Positions 6,068 to 7,232 of a stretch of 7,232 nt of DNA are shown one piece after another; within the stretch, counting starts at the first letter, position 1; each line of letters opens with the position of its first letter. Both the position numbers and the translations under genes were made by a program. The notes under the pieces were generated by a model. It worked only from the letters and a program-made list of their open reading frames with translations, searched no databases and was not told the origin of the DNA. This DNA is from Candidatus Aerophobota bacterium (lineage in GTDB: Bacteria; Aerophobota; Aerophobia; Aerophobales; JAGGXI01), in contig JAGGXI010000020.1 in the NCBI GenBank assembly GCA_021163155.1, positions 1 through 7,232 on the forward strand, written 5' to 3'.

Positions 6068-6271
6068 TTAAGTCTTTTTTTCGGTATACTTCAAGCCTAA
6101 ATTTCTTACAGGTTCCATTCTTTCTTCAAGAGCCTTTTCCTTGATCCGATAGTATTCTCTAGGCCATATCTCTTTTCTGCGACAGATTTTCGCAATTTTC
6201 ACATTATCCAAAAGATCATCGATGAAAATGCGAAGCTTTTCTTCTGGAGATAGCCTTATCTTTACACTCAT
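6068..6271 (-). CDS. IS3 OrfA-like helix-turn-helix protein, 67 aa, possible transposase remnant
   Basis: The sequence SPEEKLRIFIDDLLDNVKIA, then KICRRKEIWPREYYRIKEKA, follows the pattern of IS3-type OrfA and related transposase-associated helix-turn-helix domains (acidic helix, ICRR turn, PxxYYR recognition helix; about 8-47). A full OrfA is nearer 90-100 residues with a leucine zipper, which is missing here. Downstream on the minus strand no second transposase ORF follows. The end of the gene contains A-AAA-AAG in the zero frame, the heptamer often used for OrfA/OrfB frameshifting; a -1 shift here meets a stop after five codons. ATG 6269-6271 has an excellent ribosome binding site (GAGGAGG at 6278-6284, six bases upstream of it), so it is probably expressed. 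It could be an IS remnant or a small DNA-binding regulator. Confidence 0.6.
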   Translation of the reverse strand: MSVKIRLSPEEKLRIFIDDLLDNVKIAKICRRKEIWPREYYRIKEKALEERMEPVRNLGLKYTEKKT

Positions 6272-6397
6272 TTAAAACCTCCTCTTTTTTCATTATACTT
6301 ATTTTTGAGGAGATCTCAAGTCAAAGTTGTGACAAATTATTTTTTTCTGAGTCCCATAAGGTCTGAAACATTTCAATAACAAGAAATAAAAAAAGAA

Positions 6398-6600
6398 AAG
6401 GTGATATTTATGAAAAGTACCGGCGCATATTAAAGGAGTCAAATCTAACAAATAAAGAAATTGATGAAATGAGAAAGCATGTTGGTCTTCTTGTCCAGAC
6501 AATCTGTGAGTATGTCTGGAAATGGAGAGGAGAATTGACATTTTTGCCAAAAGTGGTAGAAAAACAAGTGGGTGCTTTCAAAATCTTGATTCTCCAATAA
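6398..6600 (+). pseudogene. Small gene of about 64 residues with a one-base break after its start codon
   Basis: An ideal ribosome binding site, AAGGTGAT (6398-6405), precedes an ATG at 6410-6412, but that frame stops after seven codons. The adjacent frame, open from 6412 to the TAA at 6598-6600, reads like real protein: EKYRRILKESNLTNKEIDEM, then RKHVGLLVQTICEYVWKW. One extra A in the AAAA run at 6413-6416 would give MKKYRRILKES in a single frame. Alternatives are initiation at the rare ATT codon at 6407-6409, or at an internal ATG at 6469-6471 without a ribosome binding site. The family is not recognised; the product would be a soluble, helical, basic small protein. It precedes comM on the same strand by about 130 bases. 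Confidence 0.45.
6535..6562 (+). promoter_or_regulatory. Possible promoter for comM
   Basis: A perfect TTGACA (6535-6540) is followed after 16 bases by TAGAAA (6557-6562), which is only four of six to TATAAT. If used, the transcript would start near 6570 and include the hairpin at 6643-6675 in a leader of about 165 bases. It lies inside the coding frame of the small upstream gene, so it may be fortuitous. Confidence 0.25.
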
Positions 6601-6642
6601 ATTATTAAACTCTTCATTATTTTAAGGGGGAGCGGTGTAGCG

Positions 6643-6675
6643 TTGAGGGGGAAATGCGAAGCATGTCCCCCTCAA
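6643..6675 (+). repeat. Strong hairpin (REP-like palindrome) with a GCGAAGC cap
   Basis: Ten consecutive pairs, TTGAGGGGGA (6643-6652) with TCCCCCTCAA (6666-6675), are continued after one A/G mismatch by ATGC/GCAT closing a GAA loop. The tip GCGAAGC is known as an unusually stable mini-hairpin in DNA. No T run follows on either strand, so it is not a standard terminator. It is a GC-rich island in AT-rich DNA. A second copy of the left arm, TTAAGGGGGA (6622-6631), could compete for the same C run with one mismatch. A further AAGAAT/ATTCTT stem (6675-6692) follows directly. Confidence 0.75.
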
Positions 6676-6733
6676 GAATGTTGATATTCTTATGGAATGA
6701 TAAAACTTTAAAGAAGATTCTCAAGGAGAAAAA

Positions 6734-7232
6734 ATGTTTTCCAAAGTTTATACCAGTGCTTTAATGGGAATAGATGCTTACCCTGTAGAGGTAGAGATTG
6801 ATATAAGGCCTGGTCTTCCCAACTTTAATATTGTGGGACTGCCTGACACTGCAGTGAAAGAAGCTAAAGAAAGAGTTACTGCCGCCATTAAGAACTCTGA
6901 TTTTAATTTTCCTCAGCAAAGAATTACCGTAAATTTAGCTCCCGCAGATATAAAAAAAGAAGGAACTTCTTTCGACCTTCCTATAGCCATAGGCATTCTT
7001 AAGGCTACAGGTGCAATAGAAAATAATGAGATTTCTAAGTTTATCCTTTTAGGAGAGTTAGCTCTTGATGGAGGAATACGCAAAGTTAATGGAGCACTCT
7101 CTATTGCTCTGGAAGCAAAAAAGAGAGAGAAAAGGGGGATTCTTCTTCCTTACGATAACGCCCGAGAAGCATCGGTAGTGCAAGATATAAATATTTTTCC
7201 CTTAGAGAGCCTCTCTCAAGCAGTGCAATTTC
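6734..7232 (+). CDS. comM: ComM/YifB-family Mg-chelatase-like AAA+ ATPase, N-terminal part (cut by right edge)
   Basis: ComM/YifB is a hexameric cytoplasmic ATPase that promotes branch migration during natural transformation; it is widely conserved in bacteria. The 166 visible residues are the N-terminal ChlI-like domain of a protein usually near 500 residues. Family signatures are MFSKVYTSALMGIDAYPVEV at the start, IRPGLPNFNIVGLPDTAVKE (24-43), ITVNLAPADIKKEGTSFDLP (about 64-83) and LLGELALDGGIRKVNGALSI. The Walker A and B motifs lie beyond the window. The ATG at 6734-6736 has AAGGAG (6723-6728) five bases upstream of it. The long structured leader before it is unusual for this gene. Codon use and integrity look normal, so this probably marks the return to core chromosome. 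Confidence 0.93.
   Translation, partial: MFSKVYTSALMGIDAYPVEVEIDIRPGLPNFNIVGLPDTAVKEAKERVTAAIKNSDFNFPQQRITVNLAPADIKKEGTSFDLPIAIGILKATGAIENNEISKFILLGELALDGGIRKVNGALSIALEAKKREKRGILLPYDNAREASVVQDINIFPLESLSQAVQF

Noticed and set aside
6299-6617. Minus-strand frames opposite the small + strand gene
   Set aside because: They have no ribosome binding sites; the + strand has the strong AAGGTGAT signal and the more protein-like translation.
6643-6675. The strong hairpin as a rho-independent terminator
   Set aside because: Neither strand has a T run after the stem.

Overview
The window is AT-rich bacterial DNA. The clearest evidence for a bacterium is the 5' third of a ComM/YifB-type ATPase gene on the + strand at the right edge. 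Several genes also have strong Shine-Dalgarno sequences (AAGGAGG, GAGGAGG). The species cannot be named from this sequence. The rest reads as an accessory island: restriction-modification and other probable defence genes, nearly all on the minus strand, next to decayed mobile-element pieces.

Reading the minus strand from right to left: a 67-residue helix-turn-helix protein resembling the first ORF of IS3-type elements (6068-6271); a fusion of an N4-cytosine/N6-adenine DNA methyltransferase with a staphylococcal-nuclease-like domain (4568-5818); an MjaI-family type II restriction endonuclease 4 bases downstream (3898-4563); a Vsr/DUF559-like nuclease gene split by a one-base frameshift in a run of eight A (3002-3803); an unrecognised 225-residue protein (2279-2956); a probable bidirectional hairpin terminator (2228-2253); and two unrelated proteins that both carry a HEPN-like RNxxAH motif (1521-2099 and 264-986). 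The left edge holds the end of a decayed IS4-like transposase.

The methyltransferase and endonuclease should form a protect-and-cut pair, probably directed at CTAG, as the MjaI family is known to be. The Vsr-like nuclease and the 225-residue protein look like accessory members of the same cluster. A 24-base element (21/24 identical) lies upstream of both the methyltransferase and the nuclease, in each case exactly 16 bases before a TATNNAAT box. This suggests that the two transcription units share a promoter architecture or a regulator.

On the right, between the helix-turn-helix gene and comM on the + strand, there is a small gene whose reading frame is separated from its obvious ribosome binding site and ATG by one base. 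It is followed by a nearly perfect hairpin capped by GCGAAGC in the comM leader. Two homopolymer-associated frame breaks in 7 kb mean that sequencing or assembly error must be excluded before any recoding claim.
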